Below the pieces are notes generated by a model. It was given only the letters and a program-made list of their open reading frames with translations. It did not search any database and was not told the DNA's origin. From NCBI GenBank assembly GCA_021397835.1, contig JAJFZO010000229.1:3472001-3536000 (forward strand): a stretch of 64,000 bases of DNA. The letters are read 5' to 3'. How positions within the stretch are numbered: the stretch's first letter is position 1; each line of letters begins with the position of its first letter. This DNA comes from Moringa oleifera. Taxonomy: Eukaryota > Streptophyta > Magnoliopsida > Brassicales > Moringaceae. Positions 1 to 11,250 of the stretch are shown one piece after another. The position numbers were made by a program, and so were the translations under genes.

Positions 1-180
1 AAGTGCTTAATTTTCTTGTGAAACATAAGATTTTGTGAGTTAGCAATAGCAGCGTGGTTCTCAACAAGGTTCTCTGTCTTCTCCTCCAGCTCCAAATCTT
101 TCTCAGCCATAAAACTTGATTAACAACAACTGTTGCAATGACAAATCTTGCTTCAGTAGTGGATAGGACTACAATTTCTT
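1..180 (-). mobile_element. Ty1/copia RNase H remnant (partial, decayed)
   Basis: The reverse strand reads the end of a Ty1/copia polyprotein. One frame gives VLSTTEARFVIAT and QVLWLRKI, the copia RNase H pattern LSTTEAEF..A...EA.WL. After a frame shift another frame gives NHAAIANSQNLMFHKKIKH, matching the copia pattern DN.SAI.L..NP.FH.R.KHI. The element runs off the left edge of the window. The frame change and substitutions show it is dead. An ATG at 110 opens 36 codons here and could be taken for a first exon, but the copia match explains the stretch better. Seen: the motifs and the shift. Known: copia RNase H consensus. Inferred: an old fragment. Confidence 0.75.
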
Positions 181-220
181 ATTTTTTTCGAGCTCCATGA
201 GAAAACATCGGAACCAAATA

Positions 221-352
221 TACTCTTTTTTCTATTTTTTTTATTTATTCTCTCACTTTTTTACCATTTTTTCTTTTTTTATATTATACTCTTTTTTCTA
301 TTTTTTTTATTTATTCTCTCACTTTTACCATTTTTTTCTTTTTTTATATTAT
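221..352. repeat. 66-bp T-rich tandem duplication, two copies
   Basis: A pyrimidine-rich unit beginning TACTCTTTTTTCTA occurs at 221-286 and again at 287-352, nearly identical apart from length changes in T runs. It gives a low-complexity open frame (Phe/Tyr-rich) on plus at 197-412 that I do not regard as a gene. It looks like a recent slippage or unequal-exchange duplication next to the copia remnant. Confidence 0.85.
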
Positions 353-1480
353 TTTAAAATTATTCCCATAAAAGTTTTCAAACTTTGGAAGGTAAAATAT
401 ATTCTATATTAAAATTTTGAACTTAAAATTGATTCAATTAATATAATAAATTCAAATTAAAATTAAATAAAATAATAATATTTTTTATTTTATCCTTAAT
501 TTAAATATACGTATTCATTTAAATTTGAATTATTTATGTAAATGGCCAGATATCTAAAATACATAAGAATATAGTTTTTGAGTAGTAGTTGTCCGTCAAG
601 AAAAATATAATTAACAAGTATAGAAAATATCAAAAATAACTTTCCTATTTTTCATTTTTTGAAATAAAATAAAAATTTTCTCCTGTAAGATTCAACTATA
701 TATAAAAGGGAAGTATATCCAACCCTTTACTGTTTTTCTCTTCTTTTTTTCCCCCCATAACCTTAATTACATCCACAATCCAATAGAGCTGTCTGATTTT
801 GGAGCCCTTTTCTAATTTAAGATAATTTTAGTTTGAAATTATTTGAGAATAAAGATAATGGTTTACACCAACCTGTGCAAGTAAATATAAAATTAAATTC
901 GTTTTTAATTTAAACTTTAACATATGAATTAGATCAATTTTATATTTAATTTGTTAAATTTTATTTAAATTAAATTTTGACATCAATAACTGAGAAAATT
1001 AAAAATTCTTTTTGTCATTAAAATAATTTAAAAATAAAAAATATTTCAAACTCCATTTTAAGCCTATCTTTAATTTTCAATTTTTATTTCATGAGCTTTT
1101 ATCTAATAAAATTTTCAATTGGTAAAAGCATTAAATTAAAAACAAATATTTTTTAATTAATAGCTTGAATATTTTTATATTTTTAAAAAATTATAAATTA
1201 AAATTTATTATACAAAATTTATAATTCAAATATTTTTTTAAAAAAATAACAATAAAATTTAAATTAAATTATTATATAATGTAAAATAAAAATAAAAATA
1301 ATCTAAATTTTTTTATTTACCCTAAATATAATTTCATCTATTTGTCCATCACATTGTGCAACATTTTGCATTATCCATTTGCTAAAATATCTTAAAAAAT
1401 AAGCTCAAATTTCATAAATATTTCCAACATCAAAGGTTCACATTTATTTGCAATTTAAAAAAAATTAAAAAAGAACCTTT
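353..1480. other. AT-rich intergenic DNA, no gene seen
   Basis: The stretch is more than about 80% A+T with short poly-A and poly-T runs and stop codons in every frame. No conserved motif, tRNA or transposon domain was recognised. The right part (about 1440-1551) probably holds the 3' untranslated region of the minus-strand hydrolase gene. Confidence 0.6.
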
Positions 1481-1551
1481 TGGCTGTGTTTGAGCACAAT
1501 ATTCACTGTTTCGACAGAGACACCAAAAAACAAAGTCATCTGACATTTTGT

Positions 1552-4016
1552 TCATTTGTTCTTTGCCTGTGAATATGATTCTGGGTAAAGCAAATTGCCG
1601 GAGTCCTTTCTCAGGGTGATATCTCCAGTTCTGACGGTAATATCCGCAGATGATGCCCATACTTCCTCCAAATTCCGAACAAAATCCTTCTCTCTGCTCA
1701 TGATTACAGTGATGTGGTCAGTGTCCGCAATAAGCTTCATTTCCACTTCCGGGAACTTCATTTTCATGTTTTTGCAACACTCCGGAGGGACAACAGGGTC
1801 TCGATCACCTTGAATAGCGCAAACTTTTACTCCTGATCTGATCAAAGTTTCAAGATACCCGTCTGCAGATTTTGCTCCTCCACATATCACGTTATGCATG
1901 CTATGCCAAGCTGAATGATGCGTGTGCCTGGTCAAGTCCACAACCATGAAATGCAGATCCCTGAGAATGGAGAAGACAATGCGTTTACCATAAGATGCCC
2001 CATCCATTAAAGAAAATATTAGTACCGAGTTTGTGTTGACATGATTTTGAACCTTGTTCGGGTAACTAGCTTCAGAATCCTCTCCCATGTCCTGTGGTTC
2101 CGGCAAACAAAGAAACAGACACATCGACCAATATGCTCGTACCATGACATAACTGATGAACCAAATGCAAGTGGCGGCCACAACTTCTTCCCAGCAAGGC
2201 TTTCTAGTGCTAGCAAACTTGCTCCATCTTTCGAAGAAGGTAAGTAAGGCTGCCAAAAACAAAAAGATCATCAGATGATCTAAGCAGTATTTATGGACAG
2301 ACAGAACAAGAAACTCTCCATTTAATATGACCATAACAGAGAAACATTTACTCTAATTTGAATCACTTACAGGTGCTACAAGGGTAACTGACTTGACAAT
2401 CTTCGAGTACTTTGCAGCTAAGGCCAGTGTAATTATGCAGCCCATAGAGTGTCCAACCAAATGAAAAGAATTCAACTGAAATGGGAAAATGACTGATTTC
2501 TCAATCATCTCAACATGATCCTTCAAAGTATAATAACAGTCTCTTGGCTTCGGGCTTCTTCCGAACCCCAAAAGGTCAACAGCCAAAAACCTGTAGTTAT
2601 GCTTTTTACACTCAGGTAGATGATGAAACACTGTTTCTGTCCAAAGCAGTGAAGAAGCTAGAAATCCATGAATGAAAATCACATTTTCAGTTCGCTTTCC
2701 CTCCTCAACCACAGCTGCTAAATATAAAACAACAACAAAGTTAGTGTACACATACATGTTAATTTGTAGAATTTCAATGGCAACAAGAATAACTATTGAT
2801 GATATATAAATCAAGTTCTTACATCTCAACCACCATTCATAAAATATATAACAGCTTGACTCTTTACATCTTGTGAGCTTTTTAAAGCTGCGAGGGACTA
2901 ACCAAAAAACGAAGGCCTCAGTGACCAAAATCTCGAAATGTACAAAATCTACAAAGTGACATGAGCATGCTATCTTTTGACACAAAATGGAGCATCAAGA
3001 GTTCTAATAAGAGATTGACCAATCTGTGTTGGCATGATTTGACAAATCTGTGAACTTACATTCAATTGTTGGAAACATTCTTCAAATTATCAATCTTTGG
3101 CAGCTCAATCTTCTCATGCTCTATCCTGGCAACTCACTTGGGGTCTGTCAGCTTTTAGCTTAAATCTAAGACAATCTCTTTGAGTAATCAACTATAAAAG
3201 AGTATAGTCTCTTAACCAATCCCACATTGTCTACAAACCTACCATTGTAATGCAATATAATTCTATCTACATCTTCTGCTTGTGAAGCGTATCTTCAAAT
3301 AAATTTAAAATTAATCCAATAACATCCTAAAGATACAAAATCATACATCTTTCCAAAAGAACATCAAGAATATATCCTTATGAATACATAAGAAGTGAGA
3401 AACAGAAGTCCCAGCATCATCACAAAACCCTAATTCATTTCTTAAATTTACCTTCTTGCATTACGACATGGAGCTTGTGATCAACATTCCTCATCCAAGA
3501 AGTACAAGACTCACACCCACAATCTGACCACCGGTTCCCCAACCCATTATCAGCACCACCACATTTTTGGCAATCCTGAAATTTTTTCACGAAGCTAAGA
3601 AGTGCCATTTCCCTGAAAACATTCCTCCTGCCATACAAAGTTTCTGACACCTCGCTCTCTCCGCCACCATTAACACCAGAGCCGTTCCTTGCTTGGTCTT
3701 CCTTGTTTGCACAGTAACAAAGGGAAGCTTGCCCTTCAAAAAACGCATCAAGATATCTATATACTACAGAGAGAACAATCTCAAGAAGGTCAAAGAACAG
3801 AAAGACCACGAAACTGAGGGCAGAGTGGAGTTCGGAGGCGCATTTTTTAGCCCATTTTCTAAGAAAAGTTGAAGCGGACATGGAGAGTAAGTCGGGGAAG
3901 GCAGGAGGTGTTTTGGCAAAGACAAGATGATCAGTGAGCCACGTAGTTGCAAGAAGAATGTAGAGAGGAAGATTTTGTACCATAAAATTAAAGAGGCCAA
4001 TTTCTTCAAGTATCAT
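1552..4016 (-). CDS. BDG: BODYGUARD-like alpha/beta hydrolase (probable cuticle-forming hydrolase), 4 exons
   Basis: Exons on minus: 4016-3452, 2717-2371, 2249-2053, 1960-1552, giving 505 aa. Phases close (1, 0, 2). The N-terminus has a hydrophobic signal-anchor stretch (about residues 66-85), then the family signature RWSDCGCESCTSW. The hydrolase core has an oxyanion region HGFLAS, nucleophile elbow GHSMG (Ser279), acid Asp424 in GDRD and catalytic His451 in TDHITV. The stretch WPPLAFGSSVMSWYEHI and the AWHSMHNVICG block are typical of BODYGUARD proteins. In Arabidopsis, BDG acts in the outer epidermal wall and is needed for cutin and cuticle formation; the enzyme's substrate is not settled. 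Met46 (3881) is an alternative start giving 460 aa, near the usual family length. Which of the BDG paralogues this matches cannot be told here. The gene appears intact. Confidence 0.9.
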
Positions 4017-4157
4017 GGACGTTAGGAATTTATCAGATTGTGCACTTAAATCAAATCAAACAGTGTCTTCAGAACGTGCCTGTTTGGCATAACTTGCTCC
4101 AGAAGATTTTTGCTATGAGTGAACATGGAGAAGGCCGGCAGTGGACTGGATATTCTA

Positions 4158-4192
4158 ATATATATTAATATATATATATATATATATATATA
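4158..4192. repeat. (TA)n microsatellite upstream of the hydrolase gene
   Basis: A nearly pure TA run lies about 140 bp upstream of the first ATG of the minus-strand BODYGUARD-like gene, so in its promoter or 5' leader region. It may be length-polymorphic. Any role in expression is unknown. Confidence 0.85.
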
Positions 4193-4347
4193 AGAAATGA
4201 GATGGTACCGTAAAGTATAAAGGTTTATAAAATGGAGAAAGAAAAAGTATTTGAAGAACTTATGTTAGTTTTTTTTTTTTAATATATATTGCTTTACAGT
4301 TTTGAATTATTACTGTAAAACGTTTCTTTTTTAAATTAAGTATACGG

Positions 4348-4927
4348 TAAATTTGAACACGACTCGATTCAAACCGATAAACCGAATTGTAACCTTTAAA
4401 TTTTGAAATGAACTGAAATCGATATGAACGGTTTTAGTTTTAAATAGTAATCAAAATCATTTTGAAAATAATTTGATTATGATTTATATAAATTTTGAAC
4501 GAAAATTGAAACTGATGATTCAAGATGAAAGATCTCGGTTTGGTTTTTAATTAAAATTAATTTTTAAAATATTAAAAATTTTAATTTAAAAAATTATTAA
4601 AAATAATTTTAAAATTTAATAATTTTAAAAATTTTAAAAATAATTTTAATTTTTAAATATATGTTTCAATAAAAGTATGATTATTTTTATTTTTAATTGT
4701 ATTAAAAATTTATAATTAAAATAAAAATACTACATTTATAATTAAAATATGAATCGAAACCAAAATCGAAGCTGAACTGCATATGAATCAAAACTTGAAC
4801 CGCTTTTGAACCGAACCTTGACTGAAACTGCAACTTAATAATTCAAGTTTCGGTTCTCCTAACCATAAACTTTGAACCGATGGTTTAAAATCGAAATTGA
4901 ACCAAACTCAAACCATGATCAAATCTA
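4348..4927. mobile_element. decayed hAT-type miniature element (AACCGAA-rich)
   Basis: The ends are imperfect inverted repeats: TAAATTTGAACACGACTCGA on the left and, reverse-complemented, TAGATTTGATCATGGTTTGA on the right (14 of 20 match). Flanking 8-mers GTATACGG (4340-4347) and ATATACAA (4928-4935) agree at 5 of 8, as expected of an old 8-bp target duplication. The arms are rich in AACCGA-like words and the middle is nearly pure A+T, with no coding capacity. Assignment to hAT rests on the 8-bp flank and on likeness in layout to the better preserved element at 63319-63735. Confidence 0.55.
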
Positions 4928-6013
4928 ATATACAATGCAGCTTTTCAAATATAAAGAAAAATAAAAGGATTTAATTTTTTATGTTGAAAATGAAAATAGT
5001 AAGTAATAATTGGGTGCATGAATAAAAACATGAAAAACATAAATATTGATATGTTGCTGATCTCATTTATGTTAAGATTTTTTAAATAAAAAATTAATTT
5101 AAATTATTTATTATAAGAAAAAATAAAAAATAAATATTAAATTAGGACTTATCAATAATTATATATAAATAAAATCAATAGAACGGATGAACATGTAAAT
5201 TAAATCAACCAAAGTGGTTCATCCATGCAAATATATGTTGACAAGGTTGGTCCTTAAATGTGGTTTGAGGCAATATAGATATTCAATTTTAACAAAAATA
5301 GGTTTTCTAAAAATGAGGAAAGAAAGATAAAAAAAAAAAAAAGATAATTATAATTTAGTACTAAAAAAACTGAAACTGGAAAGGTCCTTTTGTTCCTTCT
5401 ATCTTTCCCTCTTCCATTTACTTTTTCAAGTTTCTTTACCCTGCTGTCTGCCAAATATCAGATCAGCCAATGAACTCGTCTCACCAGAAGCTATCCTCTG
5501 CATGCCAACAGATACTTCCAACAAAGCCATTAGGATTGAAGCTACACGAAAGTATTGCCCACAGCTCTACTGTTAGTTTCAGGACCCTCCGGTAAGGGTT
5601 AGGTTCCAAACTGAACATACACAGAGACTGTTACCAACTCACACTGACTTCTCCACCCATGATTCAAGGAGGGTTCTTTGCACCATATTTTGGTTGAAGT
5701 CATTTATCATCTATGCAGCTAGTTAAGTTCCAGTTCCATTGGTAAAAGCTACATCCAAAGGATCCTTGAAAATTGTCAACACTTGGTATTTCCAGAACAA
5801 CAGAATCCATGTCATAGTCAGGCAATGGCAGAACCAAACATCTTCACACAGAATGAAGAACAAATGCTTGGCACCACAGATCAAAATAATAATGACCATT
5901 AATATACACATTTTATGTTCTGTAAGCGCTGTCTTTTTCAATGATAATTTATGTGGAACAAAATTTGGCAACAAAATGTAATTGCTGCAGATTTTTGAGT
6001 CATTTGCCTTTTC
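4928..6013. other. intergenic DNA and probable 3' UTR of the VAR3-type gene
   Basis: About 4928-5460 is AT-rich with no recognisable gene; open frames at 5254-5454 are low-complexity. From about 5460 to 6013 the base composition rises to that of transcribed flanks and there are no long runs. This is compatible with the 3' untranslated region, perhaps spliced, of the minus-strand gene ending at 6014. No separate gene is supported. Confidence 0.5.
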
Positions 6014-9000
6014 TTAGCTACTATCATTTTCCTTCTTCACTGGATCAGAGCTCACAATTGGAAGGTTTCTTCTATACTGTTGAGACGTTAACCTCCTCTC
6101 CAGGGGCGTTTTCCTCTTGCTTACCACAAACCTGTTAACTCCTTTCCGCATTGGCATTATTGAAGGGAAATCTTCATCAGGGATCTGGCTCAGCTCTGAT
6201 ATGTCCTTGATCTGGGCAACTCTCCTGAACCACCTCTCCGCCTTAGCCTCCTCTGACATGTCCAATGGGTCTGGCTCTTTTACTGCTGATCCCTCCAAGC
6301 TCTTTCCACTCCAACCACTCCTCACATTCTGAGTCTCAGATGGTTGCGGAGAACTGCTACTAAAATTCGACATATCTTGTATATTTTCTGACTGGGCATA
6401 TCCACTGCTCCAACCGCTCTTGCTGCTTGTTCTTTCTGTCGAAGTTGTCATATCATTTGTACTTCCTTTTTCAGAGTCTCCACTGCTCCAACTGCTATTG
6501 CTACTTGTTTGGGGATTAGAGGATCTCAGGTTTGATTTTCCACTGGTTTGTGCCCTGTAAGCGACATTTGCTGTACTCTGATTTAAATTATCTCCTGAGG
6601 GGCCTGAGTTCCGGCTTCCACTGGTGTTCTGCTGCATGCCATCTATATTGGGCACCCTATGTTGGTCATCACTCAATTTGCCAGATGTTGCAGAATTTGA
6701 AGTTTCACCGAGGGGTTTAGAAGTTGAATCTGCTACCTCAGGCTGCTGTTTCTCCTTCTTAGCAAAGTAGTCAGGCGGGAAGGGGACAAAGGGCACAAAA
6801 TTGGAATTCCCTGCTTGCTCCATTGCCATTTGCCTCTTGTATGCTGGAGAAGTCAAAGAACGATCTTTCTTTTTGCTAACTACAAATCGGTTCTCTCCTT
6901 TACGGACTGGCATGATCTCAGGGAAGTCTTCATCAGAAATTGCACCTGCCAGATCTGTGACATTGTGCAGCTCTGCAACCCTCTTAAACCATCTCTCAGA
7001 TTTCACCTCTTCTTGTTTCTCTTTATCATTGTCCTCATTTTGGTTCACTTGCCTCTCAGAGAGCTGCAAACCATCTCCTGAAACATTATACTCATTGCTT
7101 CCTGTTCCTGAAACAGCACCTGTTTGCTCACTACTATTAGAAGTAACCGATTGGTTATTATCATGCTTATAGCTTCCAGTTCCTGAAACAGCGCCTGTTT
7201 GCTCACTAGTGTTATAAGTAAACGATTGGTAGTTATCTGACACTGACTTTCCCTTCCCAGCTTCCTCCATCTTTGAATTCTCAGGTTTCTTAGCAAACAT
7301 ATCAGCAGGTAGTGGAACAAATGGAACATAGTTCGCATTGCTACCTTGGGGGGAACCATATTGCTGAGAATTTGAACCAGAAATAGGTGGGGTTCTGTCT
7401 GCTACAGCATTTTCTTGAGAAGCTGCAACACTGTTGTCAGATACAGAACTAGTAGATGAACGACCAAGAATCTCATCTAAACTCCGGCTAATTTTTGTGT
7501 CCAAGTTCTTATTTGCGCCACCCATCTGGAGATCACTACCTGCAGAAGTGCCATCATTACCCAAGTTTCTTTGGTACTGAGCATTGGCCAGCCTCCTCTC
7601 CAGGGGGGTCTTCCGAGTGCTGACAACAAATCTATTAACTCCTTTCCTCAATGGCATGATTTCAGGAAAATCCTCATCTGCTATGGCACTGCTCATGTCA
7701 GAATTACTGTCCAGCTGAGAAACTTTACTAAACCACCGCTGTGCCTTCTCTTCATTGTCAGCTAATCTTCTATCCAGATCGACTTGATTGGCATAACTCC
7801 CACTGCCAAATCCCAAACCTAACCTGGAGTTGGCAGTACCAAGTGAGACATGCCCAGGCCGCTTGCAGTCACACCTTAAGCATACTGTGTTCCTCCCATA
7901 GTTAAAAAAATCGCATCTGAAGATAAAAGGAGGTTACAATGTGAACTTTGCAATTTTCCACTCAAAATAAAGACAACACTATCAAATGACAGAAACAATG
8001 TTAATCCAAAAGGAATCCAGTGCTCACTGAGGACACTCCCACTCTCCACCAGTCAGTTGTCTCTTTGGACGTGCTTCCTCACATTCAAGGCATTTCACAT
8101 TTCTTGTAAAGTTCATGAAGTTACACCTGCTCAATACAAATCACAGTAAAACTGTGGATGTCATAAGCTATCATGAGTAAATGAAAAACATTTGGCAACA
8201 TATACGCATCCATTTCACTGAAGGAAAATAAAATGCAATCAAATTAAGCTGGAGCGCATTTAAATTATTATAAATTCTGGTCTGTATATGAGGATAACAC
8301 CTTATGCAGAACCTGAAGGATGCAAGAATAAGAGAAAAGAATGAATGTTAAGAGTTCCACCTAGGACAGATCCAATCGCCTCTTTTCATTTCAATCTTTT
8401 GCCCAAAAGACCTTGGTGTTTGTCCATATCTATCTGGGAACTGAGAATGCACTGACCCAGACAAGTTTGACTCTGGTATACCATAGCTCAGTTTTGCCAA
8501 TTCGCTTAAAAGATTCCGCACAGATGACTCAACAAGTTCTTTATTGTAGAGATTGTTTGCCTCTGAAGGAGCAAGATTGATCACATAACTTAGCAAAAAT
8601 CTCATTAGATCAACCATGTTGGCTTTATCTGCATCCAACACCTAGAAAACCAAAAACATAGGATAGACTGTATTATCAATTGCACTCACAGTGAAATTAA
8701 AATTTAAATACAACTGGAAACCACTAAGGAAATAACTGAAACGATAATTTTCCACAACATCAATAAAATTGTCAAAAAAAGGTTAAAATGCAAACCAGAA
8801 GACATAACTGCTGTTTTCAATAACCTTAAGCTCATAGTCATGGACTCAACAGATGAAGCAAAAAGATAGAGCAATGGAAGCTCTAAAGCACTTAAGGATA
8901 CCCATTAATATCATTTTCACTGAGCATTTACAAATCTGAATTTCTGAATATTTTACATTTGTTTGTGCCTGGTTGGGCTGAATTCTTCAGTGGTGAGAGA

Positions 9001-10351
9001 TGAATGCACTTCACACATTAATTTTCTTCATATGATTATAATTTATCAGCTTATAACATAACCACAGAGTGTCTCTTAAAACTAGCTTTCCAGCTTCTTT
9101 CGTTTGTTTCTAGGAAGAAAAGCATTAAAACAATTTCAGAAAGACAACGACAAATAGATGAATTTGAAACCAGAAAGGCTTACCTACTTGATGCTATATT
9201 TTCTTTATATAAGACTATTTGGATTCCCATTGACAATGATAGAACTCATCATTTTAATGAGTTTCAATCTGAACAAAGCATTACTAAGTAAAATCTTGTT
9301 TCCTCTCTTTTTTTTTTTTTTTTTTCCTTTTTTCTTCTCACAAGCTTAAGTCTTGATTGGTTTATACATCAGGAAACTTCTCACCATGCACTACCACATT
9401 ATCAAGTGGCCAAATTTTACCCATATCAGTATCATGGTTCCTGGTAGACAGTCACATAAGCACTTGTTACACTTGTATGAAGATTGCGCAATCTTATAGA
9501 GTTCAATCAAGAAAATGTTAAACCTTTCATCAAGTTAAATGGCAAATATCAATACTCAAACAAGAAGTTTAGGAGCAGAGGGCAATCACAACATTACAAT
9601 ACTTACACTGTTGACACCACCTTGTAGGAACAAACTCATCCTTCTTGCTGAGTCATTGGCATTCTTGAACAGAAATGGTTTCCCATTTTCCACCAGCACC
9701 TCAATATCTCTCCTTGGAAGCACTCTACATGGCAGTCAAAAAAGTATCTCAAAACATAAAAAACTAAACAAGAAACAACGGCAGTCTGTTTCAACTAAAA
9801 ACCGCTGGTTTCCTTGTATATTATATACAAAATAAAGAAAAACATAATGAAAAGAAGCAGAAAAGCAACCCAAGTAGATTTGGTCGATCGCGAGCGAAGG
9901 CCAAGCAAGCACAAGCAGGAGGTAAAAGCTCCTCTGGAAAATTGTGAACAATTGCAAGGAATTCATCATTGTAGGCATCGAAATTTGGGGGCAGATTGAA
10001 GTAGCCGCCTGCAGAAAGGCTGTCGAGCAATGCGGACCATTCAGGCCACTCGTGGTGGCCGTGCGGAGCCCGAGGACGAGACTCGGAGGCAGCAGCGGCG
10101 GTGAAAGGGGTTTGGGTGTGGAGTTGGTGTGAGGAAGATTTAACGGGGAAGAAACTGGATATCACTGGTGGAGAGAGTGAGAGATTCTGGTGCTTCTGGT
10201 GAGACAGATTGGCGCGAGAAGGCGTGGTCCGGCCACGTCGGTGGGGATAGTGGTGGTGGCGCGTAAGGCGAAGGAGGGATGGGCAGCGATGGTGGCGAAG
10301 TAAAGGAGGAGGAGGAGAGAGCAGCATGAGGAACCTGGTGGCACCGCCCAT
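6014..10351 (-). CDS. VAR3: VAR3-like plastid RanBP2-type zinc finger protein, 5 exons
   Basis: Exons on minus: 10351-9870, 9724-9607, 8641-8361, 8126-8028, 7916-6014, giving 960 aa with phases closing (2, 0, 2, 2). The N-terminus (MGGATRFLMLLSP..., rich in Arg, His, Ser and Pro) looks like a plastid transit peptide. Two RanBP2 zinc fingers sit at about residues 288-350: GDWICPRCNFMNF..NVKCLEC and GEWECPQCDFFNY..NTVCLRC, each W-x-C-x2-C ... C-x2-C. The C-terminal half has three copies of a module with RWF, DEDFP.IMP.RKG.NRFVVS and (in copies 1 and 3) TPLERRL, at about 382-445, 632-690 and 882-945. In Arabidopsis, VARIEGATED 3 is plastid-located and needed for chloroplast and palisade development, and it binds a carotenoid cleavage dioxygenase. 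At 960 aa this copy is longer than the roughly 760-aa Arabidopsis protein, mostly through Ser/Asn/Gly-rich spacers. Confidence 0.9.
7100..7225 (-). repeat. in-frame tandem duplication inside the VAR3-like coding region
   Basis: Within exon 5 the peptide SEQTGAVSGTGS occurs twice, about 27 residues apart, with related flanks (YNT before the first, SNS before the second). At DNA level the duplicated segment covers about 7100-7225. It lies in the disordered spacer between C-terminal modules 1 and 2. It keeps the frame and probably arose by slippage or unequal exchange. Confidence 0.75.
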
Positions 10352-10409
10352 TTCTCTTGGTGATTAGAAGCAGAAATGCATGAGGTTGATGATGATGGCG
10401 GTTGTGCTA

Positions 10410-10417
10410 AAACCCTA
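10410..10417 (+). promoter_or_regulatory. telo-box (AAACCCTA) upstream of the VAR3-like start codon
   Basis: AAACCCTA on plus, about 60 bp upstream of the minus-strand ATG at 10351. Telo-boxes are common near transcription starts of plant genes for growth, translation and organelle biogenesis. The same 12-mer AAACCCTAGCAG recurs near 11025. Function here is inferred from position only. Confidence 0.45.
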
Positions 10418-10983
10418 GCAGGTCGCTGGGGGGATTGGGGCAGTGCTGTTAATAAATCAGTGGCTACAGGCATTGAACCTTGCAACAATGTCCATAAATA
10501 AATCGATCAAATAAAATAATAAAATAAACCACATGACATTTAGAGCTGGTGGGTTTGTGAAAATAATTTAAAACAATAATAGTTGTTTTAATAACTTTTT
10601 CAATCCATAAAAGTGTTTTTATTTTAAAAATATTCATTTTTTTAATTTTTATTTCAAAAATTGTTTCTTTTCTATCTGTAGCTGCATCTTATTTTATTTT
10701 TCAATCAAAACGCATTTTTTTAAAACTTTATCTCTTATCGATTAAAACAGAAAAAATAAATTTTTAATAAAAATTCATTTAAAATACTAAATTTTATCAT
10801 TTCTTTCAAAACAAATTTTAAACTTTAAAAATATCCAAATAAATTATAATTGATCAATTATTATTAAATTAAACGTTTCATCCATTGCCTCCAAACGATA
10901 TTATCTCAATTTGTGGATTTAATAAAAATAAAATAAATATTTTTGACACCATATAATAAAAAAATAAAATAATGACACGACAA

Positions 10984-11250
10984 TACCTAGTTTTGTCCAA
11001 TTTGATTTTGGCTCCGTATAGAAACCCTAGCAGTGCATTTGCAAAGTTTTGAATCAAATTCATCAATGGTTTCTCGAATCAATGCTCCAAGTATGTGTTG
11101 TAACCCCAATATCTTAGTTTGCATTAAATTTTCGTCTTCAAACTTTGCTTCTTTTGGGTATTCGAGATTGTCCAAAATGAGTTCTTGTTGGAAGAGGGCA
11201 ACGATTTTTCATTGTTGTCAATTGAAAAATGATTGCCAAAAAAATTAAGT
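10984..11250. other. unidentified lower-AT fragment with overlapping short open frames
   Basis: A roughly 270-bp island of more balanced composition stands in AT-rich DNA. It opens short frames on both strands (minus 11175-10987, 62 aa beginning MDNLEYPKEAKFEDEN; plus 11033-11248, 71 aa). Neither matches a family I recognise. It carries AAACCCTAGCAG at about 11023-11034, the same word as near the VAR3-like start. It could be a captured gene fragment or the end of a transposon. A functional gene is not supported. Confidence 0.3.

Noticed and set aside
1..110. A minus-strand first exon starting at 110 (MAEKDLELEEKTENL...)
   Set aside because: The neighbouring frames match Ty1/copia RNase H (LSTTEA..., QVLWL) and this frame itself continues the copia pattern (AIANSQNLMFH..IKH). 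It is a shifted retroelement piece, not a host gene.
197..412. 71-codon plus-strand frame rich in Phe and Tyr
   Set aside because: Produced by a T-rich tandem duplication. No domain, and low complexity.
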